This document shows, in pieces, positions 57,709-64,000 of a stretch of DNA of 64,000 nucleotides. The DNA comes from Lacisediminihabitans profunda. Its GTDB lineage: Bacteria > Actinomycetota > Actinomycetes > Actinomycetales > Microbacteriaceae. Position 1 is the first letter of the stretch, and each line of letters opens with the position of its first letter. A model generated the notes under the pieces. The model worked only from the letters and a program-made list of their open reading frames with translations. It was not told where the DNA came from and made no database searches. The DNA lies in NCBI RefSeq assembly GCF_008040105.1, contig NZ_VRMG01000004.1, positions 186,001 through 250,000 on the forward strand. The letters run 5' to 3'. The translations under genes and the position numbers were made by a program.

Positions 57709-60387
57709 TCAGTGTGCCGCCGCGTCCCAATTCTTGCCGGTGCCCACCTGCACGTCGAGCGGCACCCTGAGGTCGGCGGCGTGGCTCATCCGGTCGGTGA
57801 CGATCGCCGTGAGCGCCTCCAGCTCACCGTCGGCCACCTCGAACACGAGCTCGTCGTGCACCTGGAGCAGCATCTGTGAGGCGAGCCCGCCCTCCCGGAT
57901 ATCGTTCGCGACGCCGAGCATCGCACGCTTCATGATGTCGGCCGCCGAGCCCTGGATCGGGGCGTTGAGCGCCTGGCGCTCCGCGTTCTCCCTCAGCACC
58001 CGGTTGGACGACTTCAGGTCGCCGAACGGACGGCGACGCCCGAAGATCGTCTCGGTGTAGCCGTCCTCCCTGGCCTGCTCCACGACGCTGCGCAGGTACT
58101 CGCGCACCGCGCCGAACCGCGAGAAGTAGTCGGTCATCAGCTGTTTGGCCTCGGCATTGTCGATGCGCAGCTGCTTCGAGAGCCCGAAGGCGCTCAACCC
58201 GTAGGCCAGCCCGTACGACATCGCCTTCACCTTGCTGCGCATCGCCGGGGTGACGTCTTCCGGCGCCACACCGAAGATGCGCGCGCCGACGAATCGGTGC
58301 AGGTCCTCGCCGGTGTTGAAGGCCTCGATGAGTCCGGGATCGCCGGACAGGTGGGCCATGATCCGCATCTCGATCTGCGAATAGTCGGCGGTGAGAAGCG
58401 TGGTGAACTCGGGTCCGCTCTCGAAAGCCGACCGGATCTCGCGCCCCACCTCGGTCTTCACCGGGATGTTCTGCAGGTTCGGGTCGGTGGAGGAGATGCG
58501 GCCGGTGCTCGTTCCGGTCTGGTCGTAGCGGGTGTGCACCCGGTTGTCGGGTTCGATGGCCTTCTCGAGAGTCTCCACGATCTGGCGGAGCTTGGTGGCG
58601 TCCCGATGCTGCAGCAACAGGCCGAGGAACGGATGCGGGTTCTGCTCCTGCAGGTCGGCCAGCGACGCCGCGTCGGTGGAGTAGCCGGTCTTGTTGGATC
58701 GCGTCTTGGGCATCCCGAGGTCTTCGAAGAGCACCTGCTGAAGCTGCTTGGGCGAACCGAGGTTGATCTCGCGCCCGCCGATCTCGGCGTAGGCCTGGCG
58801 CGCCAGTTCGGCGGCCTTCTCCCCCAGCTCGCGGTTGAGCCGGCTGAGGATCTCCCGGTTCACCGTGATGCCGGTGCGCTCCATCTGGGAGATCACCGGA
58901 ATGAGCGGGATCTCCATCTCGTCGAGCACCGCGCGGGAGCCAGCATCCAGCCGCTCGGCGAGATATTCGGTGACCCGCAGGATGTACCAGGCCTCGGTGG
59001 CCACGCTCTGCGCGTCAGTCTCGGGAACGAGCTGGTTCGGGTCGGACTCGACGAGGCGGTCGCCGAGGAAGTCGTAGACCTGGGCGGCGAGGTTCTGGGC
59101 GTGGCCACCCGGCTTCACGAGCCAGGCGCCGATCGTGGTGTCGAACGCGATGCCGCCGAGCTTCAGCCCGGCCCGTTCCAGCGCCTTGATGGCCGGCTTC
59201 GAGTCGTAGAGGTACTTGGGGCCCGGGCCCGCGAGCCAGTTCTCGAGGGCGACGTAGTCCGGCCGCCCGGGCGCCCACGGCACGTACGCGCTGTCGTCGA
59301 TCGACGCGATTCCGAGGCCGGCGAGGCCCTCCGGGCCATATTCGAGCTGCAGGCCGAGCGGCACGGTCCCCGCGCCGGAAACCTTGTCGAGCCAGTGCCC
59401 GAGCTCCTCATCCACCAGGGTGCGCACGACCGGGATGCCGAAGTCCGAGTCAGAGGCGATCGCCTGCGTCGCATCCGTCGACAGCGTGTCTCCGGCGGCA
59501 GCGGCGATCTTGAGCACGCGTTCGAGGAGGGTGCGGAACTGGAGCCGGTCGAAGACCGAGCGGACAGCGGTCTCGTCGATGGGCCGGCGCGCGAGGTCGG
59601 CGGGTCCCACCGGGAGCTCCACGTCGGTGATGAGGTGGTTGAGCCGCCGGTTGCGGATCGCGTTCTCCTTCTGCTCGCGCAGCTTCTCCCCCACGACGCC
59701 CTTGATCTCGTCCGCGTGGGCGAGCACCCCGTCGAGGCCGCCGTAGAGGTTGATCCACTTGACTGCGGTCTTCTCCCCCACCTTGTCGATGCCGATGAGG
59801 TTGTCGCTCGTCTCGCCGACGAGGGCCGCGACATCCGGGTATTGGTGCGGCTCGATGCCGTACCGGTCGAAGACCGCGTCCCGGTCGTAGCGCTTGAGTT
59901 CGGAGACCCCGCGCGCGTTCGGGTAGAGCAGGGTGACGTCGTCGTTCACCATCTGGATGGCGTCGCGGTCGCCGGAGACGACGAGCACCCGGTAGCCCTG
60001 GGCGGCCCCCTGCGTGGCGAGGGTCGCGAGGATGTCGTCCGCCTCGTAGTCCTCCTTCGTCACCGTGGTGATGCCCAGGGCGCGCAGCGCCTCCTCGAGC
60101 AGCGGAATCTGCCCCACGAACTCGGACGGCGTCTCACCTCGCGTGCCCTTGTACTCGGGGTACTCGCGGGTGCGGAAGGAGTACCGCGAGATGTCGAATG
60201 CCACGGCGAGGTGGGTGGGCTTCTCGTTCGCGAGGAGGTTGATCAGCATCGCGATGAAGCCGTGAATGGCGTTGGTATGTTGCCCCTCACGGTTCTGGAA
60301 GCTGTCGACGGGGAGGGCATAGAACGCCCGAAACGCGAGCGAATGCCCGTCGATAACGAGGAGGGTAGGCTTTTCGTTGTCCGGCAC
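57709..60387 (-). CDS. polA: DNA polymerase I
   Basis: An 892-residue repair and Okazaki-fragment polymerase. N-terminal 5' nuclease (LLVIDGHSLAFRAFYALP; EADDILATLA; VSGDRDAIQMV), a central exonuclease-like domain that lacks the catalytic DxE, and family A motifs A (DYSQIEMRIMAHLSGD), B (KAMSYGLAYGLSAFG) and C (QVHDELVFEV, from 842). It therefore has no proofreading activity, as usual in actinobacteria. GTG start at 60387, probably leaderless. Confidence 0.98.
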   Translation of the reverse strand: MPDNEKPTLLVIDGHSLAFRAFYALPVDSFQNREGQHTNAIHGFIAMLINLLANEKPTHLAVAFDISRYSFRTREYPEYKGTRGETPSEFVGQIPLLEEALRALGITTVTKEDYEADDILATLATQGAAQGYRVLVVSGDRDAIQMVNDDVTLLYPNARGVSELKRYDRDAVFDRYGIEPHQYPDVAALVGETSDNLIGIDKVGEKTAVKWINLYGGLDGVLAHADEIKGVVGEKLREQKENAIRNRRLNHLITDVELPVGPADLARRPIDETAVRSVFDRLQFRTLLERVLKIAAAAGDTLSTDATQAIASDSDFGIPVVRTLVDEELGHWLDKVSGAGTVPLGLQLEYGPEGLAGLGIASIDDSAYVPWAPGRPDYVALENWLAGPGPKYLYDSKPAIKALERAGLKLGGIAFDTTIGAWLVKPGGHAQNLAAQVYDFLGDRLVESDPNQLVPETDAQSVATEAWYILRVTEYLAERLDAGSRAVLDEMEIPLIPVISQMERTGITVNREILSRLNRELGEKAAELARQAYAEIGGREINLGSPKQLQQVLFEDLGMPKTRSNKTGYSTDAASLADLQEQNPHPFLGLLLQHRDATKLRQIVETLEKAIEPDNRVHTRYDQTGTSTGRISSTDPNLQNIPVKTEVGREIRSAFESGPEFTTLLTADYSQIEMRIMAHLSGDPGLIEAFNTGEDLHRFVGARIFGVAPEDVTPAMRSKVKAMSYGLAYGLSAFGLSKQLRIDNAEAKQLMTDYFSRFGAVREYLRSVVEQAREDGYTETIFGRRRPFGDLKSSNRVLRENAERQALNAPIQGSAADIMKRAMLGVANDIREGGLASQMLLQVHDELVFEVADGELEALTAIVTDRMSHAADLRVPLDVQVGTGKNWDAAAH

Positions 60388-60393
60388 GCAGCC

Positions 60394-60415
60394 AGCCTAA
60401 CCGTGGCTGCCGACA
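60394..60415 (-). promoter_or_regulatory. -10 element and partial damage motif before polA
   Basis: TAGGCT (60394-60399) lies 6 bases before the GTG. TGTCGG (60410-60415) is 10 bases upstream of it, the same distance as TGTCAG in the uvrB motif, but the following TG is not conserved (CA). Confidence 0.4.
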
Positions 60416-60442
60416 CGTCGAAGACACAGCCCAAGGAAGCCC

Positions 60443-60868
60443 ATGACCAAACTCCCCGAGCACCTCGCGCCCGAACTCTTCGACCGACTGATCGCCAGCG
60501 GAGGCGGCGATCTCGCCCGCAAGCTGGGAATCGAGTTTCTCGAGCTGTCGGCGGAGCACTCGGTGGCCACCATGCCGGTGGAGGGCAACACCCAGGTCGT
60601 CGGCATCCTCCACGGCGGCGCACATGTGGTGCTCGGCGAATCGCTCGGTTCGATCTCGTCGGCCATCCATGCCGGACCCGGCCGCATCGCCGTCGGCATC
60701 GAGATCAACGCTTCCCACAGCCGGTCCGTCTCGAGCGGGATGGTCACGGCCACCTGCATCGCGCTCAACCTCGGGCGCACGCTCGCGACCCACGAGATCG
60801 TGATCCGCGACGAGCAGGGCCGCCGCCTCTCCACCGTGCGGATGACGAACTTCCTCAAGGACCAGTAG
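60443..60868 (+). CDS. Hotdog-fold thioesterase (PaaI-like)
   Basis: A 141-residue thioesterase of the PaaI/YdiI group, hydrolysing aryl- or acyl-CoA. Catalytic region VVGILHGGAHVVLGESLGS (His and Glu on the hotdog helix) and VGIEINASHSRSV. AAGGA lies 6-7 bases before the ATG. Divergent from polA with 55 bases between. Substrate not determinable. Confidence 0.9.
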   Translation: MTKLPEHLAPELFDRLIASGGGDLARKLGIEFLELSAEHSVATMPVEGNTQVVGILHGGAHVVLGESLGSISSAIHAGPGRIAVGIEINASHSRSVSSGMVTATCIALNLGRTLATHEIVIRDEQGRRLSTVRMTNFLKDQ

Positions 60869-60935
60869 GCGCGTCCGGCGTCGACCGCCGCCGTCTTTCG
60901 CCGCGCCAGCCGGTCATCCCGCCACGTGCCCCGCC

Positions 60936-60952
60936 CCGAAAACGCAGGAGAT
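60936..60952. repeat. Half copy of inverted-repeat element 2
   Basis: CCGAAAACGCAGGAGAT is identical over 17 bases to 36520-36536, the left arm of element 2 plus the next bases. No right arm is present in the following 80 bases. Confidence 0.7.
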
Positions 60953-61016
60953 GCCTGCCCGACGGGCGCAAATCCGCGGATGTCGACGTCACACCGGACG
61001 CGAGGCGCCCCGGCGG

Positions 61017-61622
61017 TTACTTCTTTGCGGAGAGCTGCTCGATGATCGCCTGGGCGACATCGTGCATGGTGAGGCGCCGATCCATGGATGCCTTCTGGAT
61101 CCAGCGGAACGCCTCCGGCTCGGTGAGCCCCATCTTCTCGTTGAGCAGGCCCTTGGCGCGGTCCACGAGCTTGCGGGTCTCGAAGCGCTCGACGAGGTCG
61201 CTCACCTCGGCCTCGAGAGTGATGATCTGGGCGTAGCGCGCGAGAGCGATCTCGATCGCGGGCAGCAGGTCGTTCGGCGTGAACGGCTTCACCACGTAGG
61301 CGAGGGCGCCGGCCTCGGTGGCGCGCTCGACGAGCTCCTTCTGGCTGAACGCCGTGAGAAGCACAACCGGGGCGATGTGGTTCTTGGAGAGCCTCTCGGC
61401 GGCGGAGATGCCGTCGAGGAGGGGCATCTTCACGTCCATGATCACGAGGTCCGGTCGCAGCTCGGTCGCGAGGGCGACGGCGGTCTCGCCATCGCCGGCC
61501 TCACCGACGACCTCGAATCCGGCGTCCCGAAGCGTTTCGACGATGTCGAGGCGAATGAGCGACTCGTCTTCGGCCACAACGACGCGGCGGGGGGTCTGAG
61601 GAGCGCTTTCCTGGTCTGTCAC
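61017..61622 (-). CDS. ANTAR-domain response regulator, PdtaR-like
   Basis: A 201-residue two-domain protein. Receiver domain with the acidic pair in VVAEDESLIRLD, phospho-Asp in LVIMDVKMPLLDG and Lys in YVVKPF; a coiled-coil linker; and a C-terminal ANTAR domain (KLVDRAKGLLNEKMGLTEPEAF; ASMDRRLTMHDVA). ANTAR proteins bind dual RNA hairpins and prevent termination; PdtaS is the usual kinase but is not encoded here. GTG start at 61622, probably leaderless. Confidence 0.94.
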   Translation of the reverse strand: MTDQESAPQTPRRVVVAEDESLIRLDIVETLRDAGFEVVGEAGDGETAVALATELRPDLVIMDVKMPLLDGISAAERLSKNHIAPVVLLTAFSQKELVERATEAGALAYVVKPFTPNDLLPAIEIALARYAQIITLEAEVSDLVERFETRKLVDRAKGLLNEKMGLTEPEAFRWIQKASMDRRLTMHDVAQAIIEQLSAKK

Positions 61623-61629
61623 GCGCTAA

Positions 61630-61635
61630 AGCCTA
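61630..61635 (-). promoter_or_regulatory. -10 element TAGGCT of the ANTAR regulator gene
   Basis: TAGGCT, 7 bases, GTG. It is back to back with the promoter region of tRNA-Leu, in which TATTCT at 61640-61645 is a possible -10. Confidence 0.45.
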
Positions 61636-61661
61636 CGGTATTCTTTGAGACGTTATCGTGC

Positions 61662-61744
61662 GCCGGTGTGGCGGAATGGCAGACGCGGAGCACTCAAAAT
61701 GCTTTGCTCGAAAGGGCGTGGGGGTTCGAGTCCCCCCACCGGCA
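61662..61744 (+). tRNA. tRNA-Leu (anticodon CAA)
   Basis: An 83-base class II tRNA. The acceptor stem GCCGGTG (61662-61668) pairs with CACCGGC (61737-61743); discriminator A at 61744. The anticodon loop CTCAAAA gives CAA. A long variable arm follows, and the T arm is GGGGGTTCGAGTCCCCC. The terminal CCA is not encoded. Confidence 0.96.
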
Positions 61745-61786
61745 CAGTTAACGGGCGGGTCGCGACGTTCCCGGATGCCACCGTGC

Positions 61787-62461
61787 TCATCGGCTCGACG
61801 GCGTCGGGCTGGGTGTCGGTGTCGTCGTACTAGACGCGCTCGGTGACGGCGCCGTGTCGCCGGAGACCGCGGAGGCCGCGATGAGCGTGACGCCCACGGC
61901 AAGCGCGCAGACGACGAGCACGATTCCCGCCACGAAGACGGCCACGGTTCCGCGCACCCGGCCAAGCTTCTCCGCCATCGATCCGACAGCCTCGAGGACG
62001 ACGGACGGCTCGAACCCGGCCAACTCCTTGCTGCCGGGCGGTGCGGCGACGGTGACGGTGGTGGGCTTGGCGACCGAGAGCCGCCCGCGCAGTTCGAGGG
62101 CGGCGAGCCAGCCGCCGAAGGTGATGATCGCCACGCCCAGCATGAGGGCGATCACCGCCAGGTAGGCGCCGAACCGCTCGACGAAGGTGCCGTTGATCAC
62201 GTCCCCTTTCGCCACAGTCTGCGCGGCGGAGGCGAGACCGATCGAGGAGGTGATGGATGCCGTGAGGATGATCTCCAGCACGATCGCGACCCCCGTCACG
62301 ATTCCGGTGATCCAGGCGAAGCGCTGGTCCCACAGCCCCTTTTCGACCTCGAACACGTAGGTGTCCGGCGGTTCGGCCCCGTCGAATGGTTCTCCCCCGC
62401 CCCCTGCCCACGGCGTCGTGGCGGGTTCTGGGGCGGAGTCACTGCCGGTGGAATCGCTCAT
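61787..62461 (-). CDS. Membrane protein of unknown function
   Basis: A 224-residue protein I do not recognise. Acidic, Gly/Pro-rich N terminus (about 1-40); hydrophobic segments at about 49-68, 93-115 and 172-195; a cytoplasmic stretch between the second and third; and a C-terminal tail made almost only of Ser, Thr and Pro (SPSASSTTTPTPSPTPSS). GAGGAGG lies 5-7 bases before the ATG. Converges on tRNA-Leu. The Ser/Thr/Pro tail is the kind that may be glycosylated or span the wall, but that is a guess. Confidence 0.78.
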   Translation of the reverse strand: MSDSTGSDSAPEPATTPWAGGGGEPFDGAEPPDTYVFEVEKGLWDQRFAWITGIVTGVAIVLEIILTASITSSIGLASAAQTVAKGDVINGTFVERFGAYLAVIALMLGVAIITFGGWLAALELRGRLSVAKPTTVTVAAPPGSKELAGFEPSVVLEAVGSMAEKLGRVRGTVAVFVAGIVLVVCALAVGVTLIAASAVSGDTAPSPSASSTTTPTPSPTPSSR

Positions 62462-62642
62462 TTGGTCCTCCTCGACCGCGGTGTTGCGATCCGCTCATGA
62501 TTGCACCCGGCGGGCGCGGGGGGAAGGGCGGGAATGGCAGCCATCTGTCAATGGATTGACGTCCCAACGCCGGGCCTCGATCGGACGTCGCCGTGTGCGA
62601 GGCTCGAGGGACGCGATTCCGACCCCGCATTGGAGCCTGCTC

Positions 62643-63515
62643 ATGGACCAGACAGCCGCACTGTTCGGCAAGACCGCGCTCATCACCGGGGTGTCCCGGC
62701 GCAAGGGAATCGGGTTCGCCGTCGCCCGGCGCCTGGCCGAACTCGGCGCTGACGTGTTCATCCAGCACTTCTCCCCCCACGATGCCGGCCAGCCCTGGGG
62801 CGCCGACGACCTGGCCGAGGTGCGCTCGGGGATCGTCTCAGCGCAACGCGAGGGTTCCGCCTTCGGGGACCTGTCGCTGGATCTCGCGGACCCGGATGCG
62901 GTGGACGCCGTCGTGACCGCTGCTCGAGCGCTCACCGGCCGACTCGACATCCTTATCTGCAACCATGCCAGAAGCGGCTCGGACGGCTCCGTCTTCGACA
63001 TGACCCCCGAGCTGCTGGACGGCCACTGGGAGGTCAACACCCGCTCGACGCTACTGCTCACCCGAGCGTTCGCCGAGCAATTCAGCGCGCACAGCGCCTC
63101 CGCCCCACTGCGGCCGGGCGAGCGCTCGGCGCCCCCAGGACCGGTGGACGAGTTCGCCACGGGCCGGGTGATCTGGATGACCTCCGGCCAGGTCCACGGC
63201 TCCATGCGCGGCGAGGTCGCCTACGCGACCAGCAAGGCGGCCCTGGCCGGAGTGACCCCCACCGTGGCGAGCGAACTCCTGCCGTGGGGAATCGTGCTCA
63301 ACACCGTCAATCCCGGACCGGTCGACACCGGCTATCTCGACCCGGAGACCACGGATCGCCCTCTCGAGGAGATCGAACGCGCCGTGCGCGAGACGCCCTT
63401 CGGTCGATTCGGCCGGCCCACCGATCCGGCCCGCCTCATCGGCTGGCTCGCCACGGACGAGGGCCGCTGGGTGGTCGGACAGGTGCTGACGAGCGACGGC
63501 GGATTCGCGCTTTAG
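62643..63515 (+). CDS. SDR family oxidoreductase
   Basis: A 290-residue classical-type SDR, longer than usual because of a Ser/Pro-rich insertion near residue 150-170 (SAHSASAPLRPGERSAPP). Cofactor region TALITGVSRRKGIGFAVA has GVSRRKG where GxxxGxG is expected, so the first glycine loop is slightly extended. Catalytic Ser in WMTSGQ and Tyr/Lys in YATSK; the usual NAG is NHA (CNHARSG). C-terminal VVGQVLTSDGG is typical of 3-oxoacyl reductase-like SDRs. Substrate unknown. GGAG lies 7 bases before the ATG. Confidence 0.88.
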   Translation: MDQTAALFGKTALITGVSRRKGIGFAVARRLAELGADVFIQHFSPHDAGQPWGADDLAEVRSGIVSAQREGSAFGDLSLDLADPDAVDAVVTAARALTGRLDILICNHARSGSDGSVFDMTPELLDGHWEVNTRSTLLLTRAFAEQFSAHSASAPLRPGERSAPPGPVDEFATGRVIWMTSGQVHGSMRGEVAYATSKAALAGVTPTVASELLPWGIVLNTVNPGPVDTGYLDPETTDRPLEEIERAVRETPFGRFGRPTDPARLIGWLATDEGRWVVGQVLTSDGGFAL

Positions 63516-63543
63516 CCTTGCCCTGCTGCCCGCTTCGCGTTAT

Positions 63544-63556
63544 TGAGGTACCCTCA
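63544..63556. promoter_or_regulatory. TGAGG-TAC-CCTCA palindrome with -10 TACCCT
   Basis: A perfect 5-bp inverted repeat around TAC. It contains TACCCT (63549-63554), which is 6 bases before the ATG at 63561, so it would be both a -10 element and a symmetric site for a repressor. Confidence 0.4.
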
Positions 63557-63560
63557 GTCT

Positions 63561-64000
63561 ATGGCGGGCGAGGACTGGATGAAGGAGACCTCCCTGAAGC
63601 CGACCCGATCGTCGGCCTTCGGTGGCCTGCTCGGCCTGCTCGGCCTGCTTGGATTCAGCGTGATAGCCGGGATTCTTGTCGCCGCACTGTTCGCCCCGAT
63701 GCTCGCTGTCACCAGCAAGGCGACCGTGAACGCGCTGAACGTCTTCGACCGGCTGCCCGACTATGTGACCCTCGGCCACCAGTCGCAGCGCACCGTGCTC
63801 TACGGCCTGCGTGCCGCCCAGCAGGTGCCGTTCGCCCAGATTTACGACCAGAACCGGCAAGAAGTGGAATGGGATGCCGTCTCCGACTTCGCCAAGGACG
63901 CGCTCGTGGCGGCGGAGGACGTGCGGTTCTACCAGCACGGGGGCGTCGACCTCGCGGGCATCGCCAGGGCCACCGTCAACAACCTCTCCGGCAAGAAGCT
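63561..64000 (+). CDS. Penicillin-binding protein with GT51 domain, 5' part
   Basis: The first 146 residues of a class A penicillin-binding protein; the gene runs past the window end. A transmembrane helix (about 19-45: FGGLLGLLGLLGFSV and on) is followed by the start of the transglycosylase domain: DALVAAEDVRFYQHGGVD contains the catalytic Glu, then GIARATVNN. It polymerises glycan strands and probably cross-links them through a C-terminal transpeptidase domain not seen here. Start ATG 63561 (leaderless with TACCCT) or ATG 63579, which has GAGG 6 bases upstream. Confidence 0.9.
   Translation, partial: MAGEDWMKETSLKPTRSSAFGGLLGLLGLLGFSVIAGILVAALFAPMLAVTSKATVNALNVFDRLPDYVTLGHQSQRTVLYGLRAAQQVPFAQIYDQNRQEVEWDAVSDFAKDALVAAEDVRFYQHGGVDLAGIARATVNNLSGKK

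Noticed and set aside
58297-61236. 979-codon plus-strand frame opposite polA
   Set aside because: Antisense shadow of polA; it also runs through the thioesterase gene in another frame.
63544-63556. DtxR/IdeR iron box before the penicillin-binding protein gene
   Set aside because: Only the AGG/CCT core resembles an iron box; length and flanks do not fit.

Overview
The window is high-GC DNA (roughly two thirds G+C by eye) from an actinobacterium, most probably a member of the Microbacteriaceae. Supporting this are RbpA, WhiA, OpcA, a DUF3099 protein, an ANTAR-type response regulator, a corynebacterial-type GlgA next to GlgC, and a SufB-SufD-Rieske-SufC-SufT cluster. GTG and TTG starts are frequent, and many genes have a TANNNT -10 element 5-7 bases before the start codon, i.e. 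they look leaderless. I cannot name the genus. Almost everything is core chromosome; I see no phage, plasmid, transposase or CRISPR array.

Layout. 0-9 kb: GlsB-type membrane protein, GDSL hydrolase, a 600-base gene-free stretch full of short repeats, a fatty acid desaturase with a strong terminator, a D-Ala-D-Ala carboxypeptidase, a TrmH methyltransferase, a sirtuin, a histidine phosphatase, a glycosyltransferase and an alpha/beta hydrolase. 9-18 kb: trehalose synthase, an exonuclease, a repeat-rich gap, L31 type B, an ABC ATPase, divergent glgA/glgC, serB, fabG. 17.5-28 kb: DUF3099, a small Cys/His protein, SURF1, an ABC-F ATPase, BioY, the suf operon, then heme A synthase and heme O synthase, which with SURF1 serve cytochrome oxidase assembly.

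28-41 kb is central carbon metabolism: tkt-tal-pgi-zwf-opcA-pgl as one translationally coupled run on the plus strand, then rbpA, secG, tpiA, pgk, gapA and sodA on the minus strand. 41-51 kb is whiA-rapZ-uvrC-uvrA followed by uvrB, so all three nucleotide excision repair subunits are present. 51-64 kb: a decayed CydC/CydD-like fragment, coaE, rpsA, a three-gene run (DUF885, DUF4166, TIGR01777), HPr and a PTS EIIA, polA, a hotdog thioesterase, a PdtaR-like ANTAR regulator, tRNA-Leu(CAA), a membrane protein, an SDR oxidoreductase, and the 5' part of a penicillin-binding protein that runs off the window.

The non-obvious signals lie between genes: (i) perfect or near-perfect long inverted repeats of about 60-86 bp at three intergenic places with different stem sequences but the same architecture, one of them exactly abutting a truncated ABC transporter gene; (ii) a 97-bp direct repeat with nested palindromes; (iii) an array of eight TTSTGCAGRAC units; (iv) an exact match to the RecA-independent DNA damage promoter motif before uvrB, with weaker versions before uvrA and polA; (v) the widespread leaderless-start signature.
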